In this document: positions 34,625 through 43,897 of the stretch, in pieces | How the letters are laid out: every line of letters begins with the position of its first letter | How positions within the stretch are numbered: the stretch's first letter is position 1 | From: Clostridiales bacterium UBA2432 | Lineage (GTDB): Bacteria > Bacillota > Clostridia > Lachnospirales > Vallitaleaceae | Direction of reading: 5' to 3' | Assembly (NCBI GenBank): GCA_002342805.1 | Contig: DDQW01000080.1 | Location: forward strand, 137,046 to 201,045 | DNA length: 64,000 bases | Made by a program: the position numbers and the translations under genes | Notes under the pieces: model-generated | The model's database searches: none | Told to the model about the DNA's origin: nothing | Seen by the model: only the letters and a program-made list of their open reading frames with translations

Positions 34625-35392
34625 TTACCCAAACTTTGGATAGGGTGTATCTCCTAAGTAATCAAAATCGCCCCAATCTACATCGTTATCTGCAAAAAAG
34701 GCATCATACTTTGGATATTTTCGTTCCGGTTTTGCCCAATACACGGCGTTCTTAATAACTTTTTGAATGAGTGGATTTCTATACTGGGGGTAAGTCTCAT
34801 GTCCCGGTTGAAAATAAAAGATCTTCCCATTTCCACGTGTATATGTGATTCCCGCACGAAAAACTTCGCCACCTTCAAACCATCCTAAAAATAAAACCTT
34901 TTCTGGATCGGGAATGTCAAATCGTTCTCCATACATTTCTTCGTGGGGTAAATCTATATATTCGGGTATTCCACGTGTTATCGGATGATTTTGTTCGATG
35001 ACCCATAAACGCTCACGTTCTCCTACCTCTCTCCACCGGAGTGAACACGTTGTTCCCATCAACCTTTTAAAAATCTTTGAATAATGGGCTGAATGCAAAA
35101 CGATTAGGCCCATACCACGCAATACTTGTTGGTAGACTCGTTCAACAACAACATCCGTCACTTCATCATGAGCACAATGTCCCCACCAAATGAGCACATC
35201 CGTTTTTTCTAATACCTCTTCTGTCAACCCGTGTTCCGACTCATCAAGCGTTGCTGTTTGAACAATAATCTCTTTATCTTCACCTAAAAAATCTCGAATG
35301 GTTTCATGGATCCCTTTTGGATAAATACGTTTTACTTTTTCCTCTGTTTTTTCGTGTCTGAATTCATTCCATACCGTTACATTTATTGTCAT
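34625..35392 (-). CDS. ThuA-like protein (trehalose-utilisation family)
   Basis: 255 residues matching the ThuA family (flavodoxin/glutamine-amidotransferase-like fold): DVLIWWGHCAHDEV, GLIVLHSAHYSKIFKRLMG and IFYFQPGHETYP are the conserved segments. ThuA-domain proteins often accompany Gfo/Idh/MocA dehydrogenases in sugar oxidation clusters, as here (39129-40103); the exact reaction is unsettled. I chose the ATG at 35392 with GGAGG 9 bases upstream over one 15 bases earlier that would lie on that site. Confidence 0.85.
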   Translation of the reverse strand: MTINVTVWNEFRHEKTEEKVKRIYPKGIHETIRDFLGEDKEIIVQTATLDESEHGLTEEVLEKTDVLIWWGHCAHDEVTDVVVERVYQQVLRGMGLIVLHSAHYSKIFKRLMGTTCSLRWREVGERERLWVIEQNHPITRGIPEYIDLPHEEMYGERFDIPDPEKVLFLGWFEGGEVFRAGITYTRGNGKIFYFQPGHETYPQYRNPLIQKVIKNAVYWAKPERKYPKYDAFFADNDVDWGDFDYLGDTPYPKFG

Positions 35393-35410
35393 TTTTATTT
35401 CCTCCATTCT

Positions 35411-35636
35411 TTACAACTTGCTCCCACATCCAAAATCTAAGGTGTTAGTATCTATTGTGACTTCATCACCACGTGCTATAGCTCGTCCTATTAAAAATCG
35501 GAATGAAAAACAGCATAAAATAATTATACCGCATCCATACTTCGATTTGATCATACTGTCCGCAGCAAGTACAAATAGCAAGTTGGCGAAAGTCTAACAT
35601 TTTTTCTTTTTGACTTATTCCCATAATTAAAAACAT
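35411..35636 (-). pseudogene. Broken zinc-ribbon protein gene
   Basis: The minus strand begins with ATG at 35636 (GGAGA 7 bases upstream) and reads a 56-residue protein to a TGA at 35466: it has the zinc ribbon AICTCCGQYDQIEV and the segment YNYFMLFFIPIFN, a common pattern of small Firmicute zinc-ribbon membrane proteins. After FIPIFN the expected second Cys pair is missing, and in another frame the sequence continues AIARGDEVTIDTNTLDFG to a TAA at 35411, which looks like the family's C-terminus. The simplest reading is a frameshift with an internal deletion. It lies between the FGGY kinase and ThuA-like genes. Confidence 0.5.
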
Positions 35637-35653
35637 CGAGCATTCTCCTAACG

Positions 35654-37099
35654 CTATTTATGACTTCGATAATACATAAGGTACATATTATATCTTACCA
35701 TATATTGAAAGTGATGTTCCATATTGGGGACTATAACCTTCGTTTTCATGTTTTCATGATTTATCTCTCGCTGTTCGTTTTCATCTAAATCCGTTAGGCA
35801 TTTTTTAGCCCATTTTGCTGCACCTAACATAGACATATCCTTTGTGTCGTTGATTATCATTGATTTGCCAAAAATATCTGAACACATTTGCATCCACATT
35901 TGTGAATTCAAAATTCCACCGGAGAGTTGAATCGTTTTTGGTTCACCAACCGATCGTATTAACATCTCATATCCTTGATACAAGTTAAATAAAACGCCTT
36001 CTAGAATGCTATAATAATAATCTCCTAGACGATGCTGGTGATGCATGGCTTCAAATCCACCACGGCGCAACATATCCCATCCGGGACCTCGTTCGCCAAA
36101 TAAAAAAGGTAAAAATATAGGTCGATCATCCATTTTCTTCTTCTTAGGTATTTTTCCCTCTAATTCTTGATAGGAATATCTATTTTCACAAAAGTCTTCT
36201 TTAAACCAATCCACACAATTACAAGCACCTGATGTGGCAGTCCCAATAAGCCAGGTTCTGGGTGATCGATAATTCCAAAGGCCTGATTCTGATGTGTTGG
36301 GCTCTTCGACTGACATCCTAAGGGCACCACTAGTACCTACAGACAGAGTCATAACTGTATCCTCTTGACTTTCAGCCCCAATCTGGTTGAGTGCTCCATC
36401 CGGGTTCGTCATCATAACAGGAATACCCACTTCCACGCCTAGTGCTTTTGCCACTTCAGTTGACAGAGGGAATAGAGTATTATCCTTTACGATTCTGGGG
36501 AACTGTTGCTTCTTTACACCTATTGACTGTAATAGCCGATCATCATAATCTCTTTGGTGGATATTGTAAAGACCAGAACCTGAAGCCATACTTTCTGAAG
36601 TTATATATTCCCCGGTAAATTTCCAGTTTAGGTAAGAGCCTTGATCCATGATTCGAAGCGAATAATCTTCTAATAATTTACTTTCCTTATCTTCATGCAT
36701 GGCTCGAAGTTTAAAGTAGGGATAGCTTGCATTGACAATACATCCGGTTTGATCTCGATAGGCATTGGCAAAAGCTTTATCTTTACTCAATTTTTGGCAC
36801 AGTTGCCCTGCCATTGGATTGGACCACAAATAGACTGGAGATACCGGGTGCATATCTGCATTACAAAGCAATAAGCTGTGCCATGTGGAGCTAAGGGCAA
36901 TCGCATCAATACGATGATTTTTTACTATACTTGCGCCAATTGCTAATAGGCTTTGATATATTTGCTTGGTATCATGAATGCCAGAATCACTATTTTTTTG
37001 GTCATGTTTTTGTGTCATTACCTCTGAATACTGATTTTTTGTGTCATATACCATGGCTTTAACCGATGTTGTACTTGTTTCAAGCACTAATATTTTCAT
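35654..37099 (-). CDS. FGGY-family carbohydrate kinase (gluconokinase/xylulokinase-like)
   Basis: 481 residues with the two-lobed FGGY fold: the start LVLETSTTSVKAMVYD is the first phosphate loop, TLSVGTSGALRM the second, and IQLSGGILNSQMWMQMCSDIF the C-terminal adenosine motif. SSTWHSLLL and LPFLFGERGP are more like gluconokinases than glycerol kinases. It phosphorylates a sugar or sugar acid made or imported by the neighbouring Gfo/Idh enzyme and MFS transporter. Substrate not determinable from sequence alone. Confidence 0.87.
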   Translation of the reverse strand: MKILVLETSTTSVKAMVYDTKNQYSEVMTQKHDQKNSDSGIHDTKQIYQSLLAIGASIVKNHRIDAIALSSTWHSLLLCNADMHPVSPVYLWSNPMAGQLCQKLSKDKAFANAYRDQTGCIVNASYPYFKLRAMHEDKESKLLEDYSLRIMDQGSYLNWKFTGEYITSESMASGSGLYNIHQRDYDDRLLQSIGVKKQQFPRIVKDNTLFPLSTEVAKALGVEVGIPVMMTNPDGALNQIGAESQEDTVMTLSVGTSGALRMSVEEPNTSESGLWNYRSPRTWLIGTATSGACNCVDWFKEDFCENRYSYQELEGKIPKKKKMDDRPIFLPFLFGERGPGWDMLRRGGFEAMHHQHRLGDYYYSILEGVLFNLYQGYEMLIRSVGEPKTIQLSGGILNSQMWMQMCSDIFGKSMIINDTKDMSMLGAAKWAKKCLTDLDENEQREINHENMKTKVIVPNMEHHFQYMVRYNMYLMYYRSHK

Positions 37100-37123
37100 A
37101 ACTACATTCCTCTTTTATACGGA

Positions 37124-37966
37124 TTATAATATAACCAGACTTGTGGCCATAACAATCATACCTGCAATAACACCATAAATAACAACATGATGTTCACTGT
37201 ATTTTTCTGCAGTCGGTAATAATTCATCTAAGGAAATATAGACCATAATTCCTGCAACTGCAGCAAATATAACCCCAAACATAAGGTCGCTTGCAAAATT
37301 GATTAAAATAAAATAACCGACAATGGCTCCGATGGGTTCTGATAAACCGGAAACAAAGGAATATTTAAAGGCCTTTTTCTTATCTCCTGTTGCGAAAAAG
37401 ATGGGTATCGATACGGCAACACCTTCCGGAATATTATGAATCGCGATTGCAATGGCAATACTAATACCTAATGTTGGATTTTCAAGAGCCGCAAAAAACG
37501 TCGCCATTCCTTCCGGAAAATTGTGAATTGCAATGGCAAGAGCTGAGAACACACCCATTCTCAGTAAATTTTTATCTTGTATCCTCTTTTTTTTCTTGAC
37601 TTCATAGTCTTCAAGCTCACTTAAATTATCTACATTAGATAAGTCATAGATTTCATGAGGATTCTCATAACTTGGTACGAATTTATCGATAAGTGCAATG
37701 ACTGCAATTCCACCGAAAAATGCTAGTGTTGTTACTAACATTCCTTGTTCATCACCTAAAACAAGGGATAAAGATTCATTTGCCTTGGGAAAGATTTCAA
37801 TAAATGACACATATACCATAACCCCCGCTGAAAACCCAAGGGCTCCGGATAAGAATTTTTTATTTGTTTGTTTTGTATAAAATGCAAGCGCGCTACCTAT
37901 ACCTGTCGATAAACCTGCAAAAAGGGTTAAGCTAAATGCAAATAATACGGTCTGCCATGAATGCAT
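37124..37966 (-). CDS. ZIP family metal transporter (second copy)
   Basis: 280 residues, about eight membrane segments, with HNFPEGMATFFAAL and HNIPEGVAVSIPIFFATG as the paired metal-binding helices. A His/Asp/Glu-rich cytoplasmic loop (about residues 98-135) follows the third helix. It belongs to the ZupT-like group, as does the protein at 26639-27463, but the two are only distantly similar. It is embedded in a sugar operon between the MFS transporter and FGGY kinase genes, an unusual place for a metal importer. Confidence 0.9.
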   Translation of the reverse strand: MHSWQTVLFAFSLTLFAGLSTGIGSALAFYTKQTNKKFLSGALGFSAGVMVYVSFIEIFPKANESLSLVLGDEQGMLVTTLAFFGGIAVIALIDKFVPSYENPHEIYDLSNVDNLSELEDYEVKKKKRIQDKNLLRMGVFSALAIAIHNFPEGMATFFAALENPTLGISIAIAIAIHNIPEGVAVSIPIFFATGDKKKAFKYSFVSGLSEPIGAIVGYFILINFASDLMFGVIFAAVAGIMVYISLDELLPTAEKYSEHHVVIYGVIAGMIVMATSLVIL

Positions 37967-38001
37967 AATTTAAACCTCCTAAAATTAGTTAAATGTCTAC
38001 T

Positions 38002-39132
38002 TTATGAATAGGCTTTTGACGCCTTTTTCAAGATGAAATTATAGGCCACTAATGTAGTAAAACAAAGTATTGAAGCAATCAACATTGAATGCTGAAAGCC
38101 CAACCGATCAATAAGCATTCCTCCCAATAATGATCCAAAAATCTTTCCTATTGAAGATGCTACTGCTAGAACGGTCTGGCCTGTCGTTCTTAATTCTCTT
38201 CGCACAGTTTTATTAATATAGACCGCTAAACTATAGGCGAAAATAATATAGGTCATCCCATGCAATAAAGATATAAAGTAAAACCATGTCGGCGACTGAC
38301 TAAATACTAATGCGACAAAGCGAACTCCAAAAATGAACATGGAAAAAAACAAGGTCTTCTTTACGCCAAAGCGTTCTATAATACGGTCTGCAAAATAGAG
38401 AAAAGGCACTTCACTCAATGCTGCAATGAAAAATAACCATCCAACACGACTACTTGATCCACCTTGAGCTATAAAATACACCGCAAAAAAAGTCATAAAA
38501 AAGCTCATCATGATTTGCGCTATAACGGTTAAACTAATAAAAATTGTTAACATACGGTCTTCAAAGATCACTTTATAGGAGACTTTGTTATGTTTATCAT
38601 GGTGCCCTTTAACCGTTGGTAATAAGGCAACAATAACAATATTCGCTACTCCGATTACTGCTGTAACATAAAAGATCATCGTAATATCAATACGCATCAT
38701 TACGCCAACCAAAATAGCTACTAATGCATAACTAACCGTTCCTGCCATACGAACCGGACCATAGGATTGCCCAATATGCTCTAGAGACTCTAATGTAATA
38801 CTCTCAGAAATGGGCAACAAAGCTGCTTGGAAAATGGATACAATAAAAATAATCAATATGACATATCTATAATTAGTATTCATCGGTATTAACAATAATC
38901 CAATGACCGTTAAAAACATTAATATATTGTACACTTTATTCTTTGAAGACGCTTTATCTGTCTGTGTTCCAAACAGTGGCTGTGCAATAATTGACACAAA
39001 AGGATTAATCGCCATTAATACACCAATCTGTCCAGACGACATTTGAATTCCGTCAAAATATGTGGGTAAAAAACTCCACATAATCGGTATACATGCCCAA
39101 AACAAGGCACTTTGAAGTACGTATTTTTTCAT
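38002..39132 (-). CDS. MFS transporter (MFS_1-like / sugar-proton symporter type)
   Basis: 376 residues with about 11-12 membrane segments. The N-terminus QSALFWACIPIMWSFLPTYF and the loop PLFGTQTDKASSKNKV (a cytoplasmic motif A-like loop) are typical of the LacY/NupG/MFS_1-like group. The ATG overlaps the upstream stop by four bases (ATGA), so it is translationally coupled to the oxidoreductase gene. It probably imports the sugar or glycoside oxidised by that enzyme. Confidence 0.85.
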   Translation of the reverse strand: MKKYVLQSALFWACIPIMWSFLPTYFDGIQMSSGQIGVLMAINPFVSIIAQPLFGTQTDKASSKNKVYNILMFLTVIGLLLIPMNTNYRYVILIIFIVSIFQAALLPISESITLESLEHIGQSYGPVRMAGTVSYALVAILVGVMMRIDITMIFYVTAVIGVANIVIVALLPTVKGHHDKHNKVSYKVIFEDRMLTIFISLTVIAQIMMSFFMTFFAVYFIAQGGSSSRVGWLFFIAALSEVPFLYFADRIIERFGVKKTLFFSMFIFGVRFVALVFSQSPTWFYFISLLHGMTYIIFAYSLAVYINKTVRRELRTTGQTVLAVASSIGKIFGSLLGGMLIDRLGFQHSMLIASILCFTTLVAYNFILKKASKAYS

Positions 39133-40103
39133 CGATATCCTTTCACCATTTCATCCATAACCCAGCTCGTTCTTGAACCGGTAACACCTGTACTTGGTGA
39201 TTCACCTTTTCCGATCAAATCATTTACAATCATTTGTATAAGGGGTTGTTGAATATGTGTCGGGTTAGTAATTTCATAACTTTTAACACCGGATTCGGTT
39301 GTTAAACGAATGGGTTCACTGCCAAAAGTTGAAAATTCAAGTCTCCCTTTTGATCCTACGATTGTATTCATATCTACCCGTTCAAATGTATTAAAACACC
39401 ACATTCCAGTGCCATGAACGCCTGATTCAAAGACAAACTCACCACTGACTATATCTTCCGCCAAATAAGTCCTGCCTTGGTTACTTGCATGACCATGAAC
39501 CTCCTTAATGGGTCCGAGTATATAATCAAGGATATCAAGAGTATGGGATCCGATGTCAAAAAAGATACCACCACCTGCTGTTTTTGGATCTACACGCCAT
39601 GGTAACTCTCCTTTTTCATTAGGAGTAATAAGCTCTTGATCGTTCCGAACCGTTACACAACGAACCTCCCCTATAGCACCTTCTTCAATCAATTCTTTTA
39701 TCTTATTAAACCTTGGCAACCCCCGTCGATAATAAGCAACATAAAGGGGTACATTACTTTCTTTGCATGCACTAATCATCGTATTGCATTCATCAAAATT
39801 TAATGCCATCGGCTTTTCAACATATACAGGCTTTCCGACCTTTGCACACTGCAATGTATATTCTTTATGAAAGGCCGGCGGTGTTGCTATATAGACGACG
39901 TCCACATCCGGATCATTAATGAGTTCATTGGCATCATCATACCATTTGGGCACATGATGGCGCATGGCATAATCTTTTGCTAACTCTCCATTACGACGCA
40001 TAACAGCAACAAGTTCAGAATTATCCGCTTTTTGAAATCCTGGTCCGCTCTTTACCTCCGTCACATCTCCACATCCGATAATTCCCCAACGTACTTTATC
40101 CAT
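39129..40103 (-). CDS. Gfo/Idh/MocA family oxidoreductase
   Basis: 324 residues. The Rossmann motif is WGIIGCGDVTEVKSGP, the catalytic lysine is in VYVEKPMALNFDEC, and the substrate-site helix is GGGIFFDIGSHTLDILDYIL. The CGDVTEVKSGPGF start is found in the subgroup near MFS transporters and ThuA-like proteins. I chose the ATG at 40103 with AAGGAA upstream. It is the first gene of the operon Gfo/Idh - MFS - ZIP - FGGY kinase - ThuA. Substrate unknown. Confidence 0.88.
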   Translation of the reverse strand: MDKVRWGIIGCGDVTEVKSGPGFQKADNSELVAVMRRNGELAKDYAMRHHVPKWYDDANELINDPDVDVVYIATPPAFHKEYTLQCAKVGKPVYVEKPMALNFDECNTMISACKESNVPLYVAYYRRGLPRFNKIKELIEEGAIGEVRCVTVRNDQELITPNEKGELPWRVDPKTAGGGIFFDIGSHTLDILDYILGPIKEVHGHASNQGRTYLAEDIVSGEFVFESGVHGTGMWCFNTFERVDMNTIVGSKGRLEFSTFGSEPIRLTTESGVKSYEITNPTHIQQPLIQMIVNDLIGKGESPSTGVTGSRTSWVMDEMVKGYR

Positions 40104-40209
40104 AGTATATTCCTTTCTATATTTCATCATCTTAAAATCACTTATTACCTCTATAATAACATATTTCGATAATAAATTGGAGATAGGAAATAGATATAAA
40201 CTTTTGAAT

Positions 40210-40248
40210 ATATAAAATCCGGCAGAATTACTCTGCCGGATTTTATAT
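40210..40248. terminator. Bidirectional-looking terminator after the GH2 gene
   Basis: Arms ATATAAAATCCGGCAGA and TCTGCCGGATTTTATAT form 17 perfect pairs around ATTAC. The core is GC-rich and both sides end in A/T runs. It ends the ABC-acyltransferase-GH2 operon, 5 bases after the GH2 stop, and insulates the downstream Gfo/Idh operon. Confidence 0.88.
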
Positions 40249-40252
40249 ATTG

Positions 40253-42037
40253 TTAAAAATTATCATTTCTCCAGAAACCAATTTGTCGCTTATTTATTTC
40301 GCAAATACGTTTGGGATCCACTTTAAAATTTCTTTGAATATCCATCAAACCATTAACTTCTTGCTGAACATCAGATAGTTGAGTATAGCAAAATCCACAA
40401 ATATACGGAGATTCCTTGATAGCATCTGTAATATCTTCAAATCTTTTTATAAAAGCCTCTTCGCTATCAACTTTATCGCCATAGCCCCATCCTTCTTTAT
40501 CATTATCAAAAGCTATACCACCATATTCACTAATGATAATCGGTTGACCTTTATAACTATATCCATTTGCAAAAGCAGATTTATGCCGACTATGATAGAT
40601 GCTATTTTTAAGAATTTCATCTTTATAGCCATTATATCGATTGAAAAAGACATCTCCAAACTCTTCATAATCATGTAGTGTAATAATATCTGAAATTGTG
40701 TGCTCCCAACCATCATTAACAATAACCGGCCGATACGGATCCATAGTTTTTGTTAAATAATAGATTGATTCTGTAAAATATTGTTGTGCTTGATTAGTTT
40801 TAACTTCCGGAATTCCCCACGACTCATTAAATGGTGTCCACGTAATAATACTTGGATGATTATAGTTTTGAGAAACAATTTCCATCCATTCTTTTGTTAA
40901 AGACTCAACTGCATAATCCGAAAACTGATATGCTGCCGGAAATTCACTCCACACCAAAACACCTTTAACATCACACCAATACAAAAAACGTTCATCCTCT
41001 ACTTTTTGGTGTTTTCTCACCCCATTGTATCCAAGCTCCAATGTTTTATCAATATCCGCTATCAAGGCTTCTTCATTTGGTGGGGTTAAATGGGAATCTT
41101 TCCAATAACCTTGATCTAATAGCAATCTTTGATAAAGCGGAACACCATTAAGCAATATATTGCTTTGTTCAATTCGAATCTCTCTCATACCAAAGTATGA
41201 ATTCACTTCGTCTAAAATCTTACCTCCCTTTATTATCCGAACATTCAAGTCATATAAATTCGGCGCATTGGGCGACCAAGTTTCCATTCCCCATTCACTG
41301 ACCGCTAGTGAAAAAACATTTAGATGTATTTTAGAATGGTTTTCAACTATTCTAACCTGAGATTTATTAACTTCAACTCCATCGAATTCAACGCTAGCTT
41401 CAATGACTAAATCTTCCGAATTCATTTCTACATCCAATTCTACTTCTACTTCTTTTTCTTTAAAATTCGGAGTTATTTTTAATGTTTTCAAATATTCTTG
41501 TGGCAGACTCTCTAACCAAACTGTTTTCCATATACCTGTCGTCTGCACATACCAACATCCATAATTATTGTCTTTCCATCGTTGTTTTCCTCGTGGTTGA
41601 TGTGCATCATATGAATCTTCTACTTTTACAACAAGAGAATTTTCTCCGACGTGGGCAACATCTGTAATCTCAAACGAAAATCTTGCGTAGCCACCACGAT
41701 GCTTTCCAACGAATTGTCCATTCACCCAAACTTTGGTGATATAATCACTCCCCTCAAAATGAAGCATAATGCGACCCTGTTCTTTCATCGCTTCTGTTAT
41801 ATTTATATTTCGACTATACCATACAAAATCATGACGTTCTTCTTTTTCAATGCCACTCATCTTTGTTTCATATGTATAAGGAACAGTAATCTTCATGTCC
41901 CCACGAAAATCTTTGTACCAAGATGCCTCTTCACCAATATTTTGATCATCAAAAGCAAACCCCCATATTCCATTCAGATTTTCCCATTCTCCTCGTACCA
42001 TTTGTGGCCTTGGATAATCTTTTATATATGTTTTCAT
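40253..42037 (-). CDS. Glycoside hydrolase family 2 (beta-galactosidase/glucuronidase superfamily)
   Basis: 594 residues with jelly-roll (about 1-175), Ig-like (about 180-285) and TIM-barrel (about 290-594) domains. Acid/base Glu405 is in TPFNESWGIP and nucleophile Glu504 in IIISEYGGIAF. No N-x-K carboxylate motif is visible at the C-terminus, unlike the GH2 at 22399-24117, so a neutral sugar is more likely. No signal peptide: it acts on sugars imported by the ABC system of the same operon. Last gene before the terminator. Confidence 0.88.
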   Translation of the reverse strand: MKTYIKDYPRPQMVRGEWENLNGIWGFAFDDQNIGEEASWYKDFRGDMKITVPYTYETKMSGIEKEERHDFVWYSRNINITEAMKEQGRIMLHFEGSDYITKVWVNGQFVGKHRGGYARFSFEITDVAHVGENSLVVKVEDSYDAHQPRGKQRWKDNNYGCWYVQTTGIWKTVWLESLPQEYLKTLKITPNFKEKEVEVELDVEMNSEDLVIEASVEFDGVEVNKSQVRIVENHSKIHLNVFSLAVSEWGMETWSPNAPNLYDLNVRIIKGGKILDEVNSYFGMREIRIEQSNILLNGVPLYQRLLLDQGYWKDSHLTPPNEEALIADIDKTLELGYNGVRKHQKVEDERFLYWCDVKGVLVWSEFPAAYQFSDYAVESLTKEWMEIVSQNYNHPSIITWTPFNESWGIPEVKTNQAQQYFTESIYYLTKTMDPYRPVIVNDGWEHTISDIITLHDYEEFGDVFFNRYNGYKDEILKNSIYHSRHKSAFANGYSYKGQPIIISEYGGIAFDNDKEGWGYGDKVDSEEAFIKRFEDITDAIKESPYICGFCYTQLSDVQQEVNGLMDIQRNFKVDPKRICEINKRQIGFWRNDNF

Positions 42038-42053
42038 TGTAATTCCTCCATTT

Positions 42054-43058
42054 TTAAGTAGTTTTGCTAAGTATTTGAATAAATCTGCTTACAATCATTA
42101 ATGCAATATAAAAAATAATCGCATATCGACCATCTCGATAAGAAAATGATGATTGTGCAAATCCAAAAATCATTATGTTACTAATTAACAAATAATAAAG
42201 GGACGATTTTCCCACACTTTCTAAATATTTAATTATTTTTCGTAAAAATTCATGCTTTAAATGACAATATTCTATTTGATAACTTAACCATCGAAAGATA
42301 TAAAGGATTGCAGCTCCTCCCAATATATATATAGGCGATGGTGGAAATCTAGATGGTTCTTGCTTTGTTACAAAACTATAAATAATATAACTACCTGTTG
42401 CTATAATACTTAATAGGAATAAATACTTCTCTGCTTGTTTTTTATTTCGACTGAAAAAGATTCCTAGGAAAAACCAAAATGAATACTGGATTACAGGAAA
42501 AGTAATGTAATCGTAAGAACCCAGTATTAAGGCTGATCTCGGCGTGGTAATCCAACTATAGGATAAAAAACAGCTCAAAAGACTTACTACCATTAATACT
42601 AAAAGGACATATTGGTTAACTTTCTCAAAAAATCTAAAGAAGATTATACTAAGCAGAATAAACAATACAAAGGCAATGAGAAATTCTGACCATCCAGCGA
42701 ATCTTTTTAACAAAACTACATCAAGCACAGTATCCACGCGAAATATCTGATTTTCCATTAACGCTATAAATGAAATACTCGATATGTAATACGCTCCTAA
42801 TATTTTTAACCCACTAGTCATCATTCGTCTGAAACTATTTCGAAACCCTTTTTCAAAATACGCTTTATTAATGACGTAACCGTAAGCAAATATGAAACCC
42901 GAAAATGAGATTAAATTTACACTTCGTACAACCAGCCCTTGTAGCATTTTGGATTCTTCACCAAAAAATTGAATCGAATGCCCCAAGATCATTGCCAGAA
43001 CAAGCATAGCCTTAAAATAATCTACCCATCGCTCTCTTTTGATAATTATATTAGTCAA
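42054..43058 (-). CDS. Membrane acyltransferase family 3 protein
   Basis: 334 residues with about ten membrane segments. The start RERWVDYFKAMLVLAMILGHS has the conserved Arg and catalytic-region His of the acyltransferase-3 family (OatA, NolL and similar), which move acetyl or other acyl groups onto sugars. The start is a TTG overlapping the permease stop (TTGA) with AGGAG 7 bases upstream, so it is coupled to the transporter. Finding it between ABC permease and GH2 genes is unusual; it might acylate a sugar, or be a passenger. Confidence 0.8.
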   Translation of the reverse strand: MTNIIIKRERWVDYFKAMLVLAMILGHSIQFFGEESKMLQGLVVRSVNLISFSGFIFAYGYVINKAYFEKGFRNSFRRMMTSGLKILGAYYISSISFIALMENQIFRVDTVLDVVLLKRFAGWSEFLIAFVLFILLSIIFFRFFEKVNQYVLLVLMVVSLLSCFLSYSWITTPRSALILGSYDYITFPVIQYSFWFFLGIFFSRNKKQAEKYLFLLSIIATGSYIIYSFVTKQEPSRFPPSPIYILGGAAILYIFRWLSYQIEYCHLKHEFLRKIIKYLESVGKSSLYYLLISNIMIFGFAQSSFSYRDGRYAIIFYIALMIVSRFIQILSKTT

Positions 43059-43897
43059 CCTTTAACTCCTGTCATAGTAATCCCTTGAACTATTTGTTTC
43101 TCAAATATTATATACAAAATAATCATAGGTATAGATGCAACCATATTTGCCGTTAATGGTTTTACATAATCCACAGTGTACGTCCCTGCAAATGTTGGTA
43201 TACCAATAGGTAACGTGAATTTTGAGCTGCTCATCGCACATAATAATGGCCATAAATAATTATTCCAACTTGCGATAAACGCAAAGATACTCACGGTAGA
43301 TAGAACCGCCTTGGATAAAGGTAAAACAATTTTCAAAAAAATGGTCAGATGATTTCCACCGTCGATCTTAACCGCTTCTATCAATTCATTCGGTATCCCT
43401 CGTAAAAATGTCACCATAATAATAAGATTCATCGAACCTGCAATAGCCGGAAAAATCAATCCAGGATAAGTATCAATCAAGTCAAATCCATTGACAGTAA
43501 TAAACAGGGGTACAATCGTAGCTTCTCCCGGAACCATTAGTCCAAGTAAAAAATAGAAGAAAATTAAGCGACTTCCTCTGAATTGAATTTTAGCGATTGC
43601 ATAAGCAGCCATTGCTGATAAAAATACAGTAAGCAAAGTTGCAACCACCGCAATAAAAAGACTATTAAACATCCAAAGCGGTACTTCACTATTCATAATA
43701 ATATCCGGATAATTTTGTAATGTGTATGGTGGCTTGAACCAATCCCACACACTCGTTATTTGTCTACCCTCTACCTGAAGTGAAACAGCTAAGGACCAAA
43801 GAATCGGCGCCAAAAAAATAACTGCAATTGCGCCTGATAAAATTGTTAATGAAGCATTTCCTATACGTGCTTTTTTTATTCCTGCGTGCCGGATCAT
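43055..43897 (-). CDS. Sugar ABC transporter permease, MalG/CUT1 type
   Basis: 280 residues, six membrane segments, with the EAA loop EAVKIDGGNHLTIFLKIVLP and the end KQIVQGITMTGVKG typical of MalG-like permeases. It overlaps the MalF-type gene by four bases (ATGA). It is part of the importer with 43894-44787 and 44846-46255; the shared ATPase must be encoded elsewhere. Confidence 0.92.
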   Translation of the reverse strand: MIRHAGIKKARIGNASLTILSGAIAVIFLAPILWSLAVSLQVEGRQITSVWDWFKPPYTLQNYPDIIMNSEVPLWMFNSLFIAVVATLLTVFLSAMAAYAIAKIQFRGSRLIFFYFLLGLMVPGEATIVPLFITVNGFDLIDTYPGLIFPAIAGSMNLIIMVTFLRGIPNELIEAVKIDGGNHLTIFLKIVLPLSKAVLSTVSIFAFIASWNNYLWPLLCAMSSSKFTLPIGIPTFAGTYTVDYVKPLTANMVASIPMIILYIIFEKQIVQGITMTGVKG

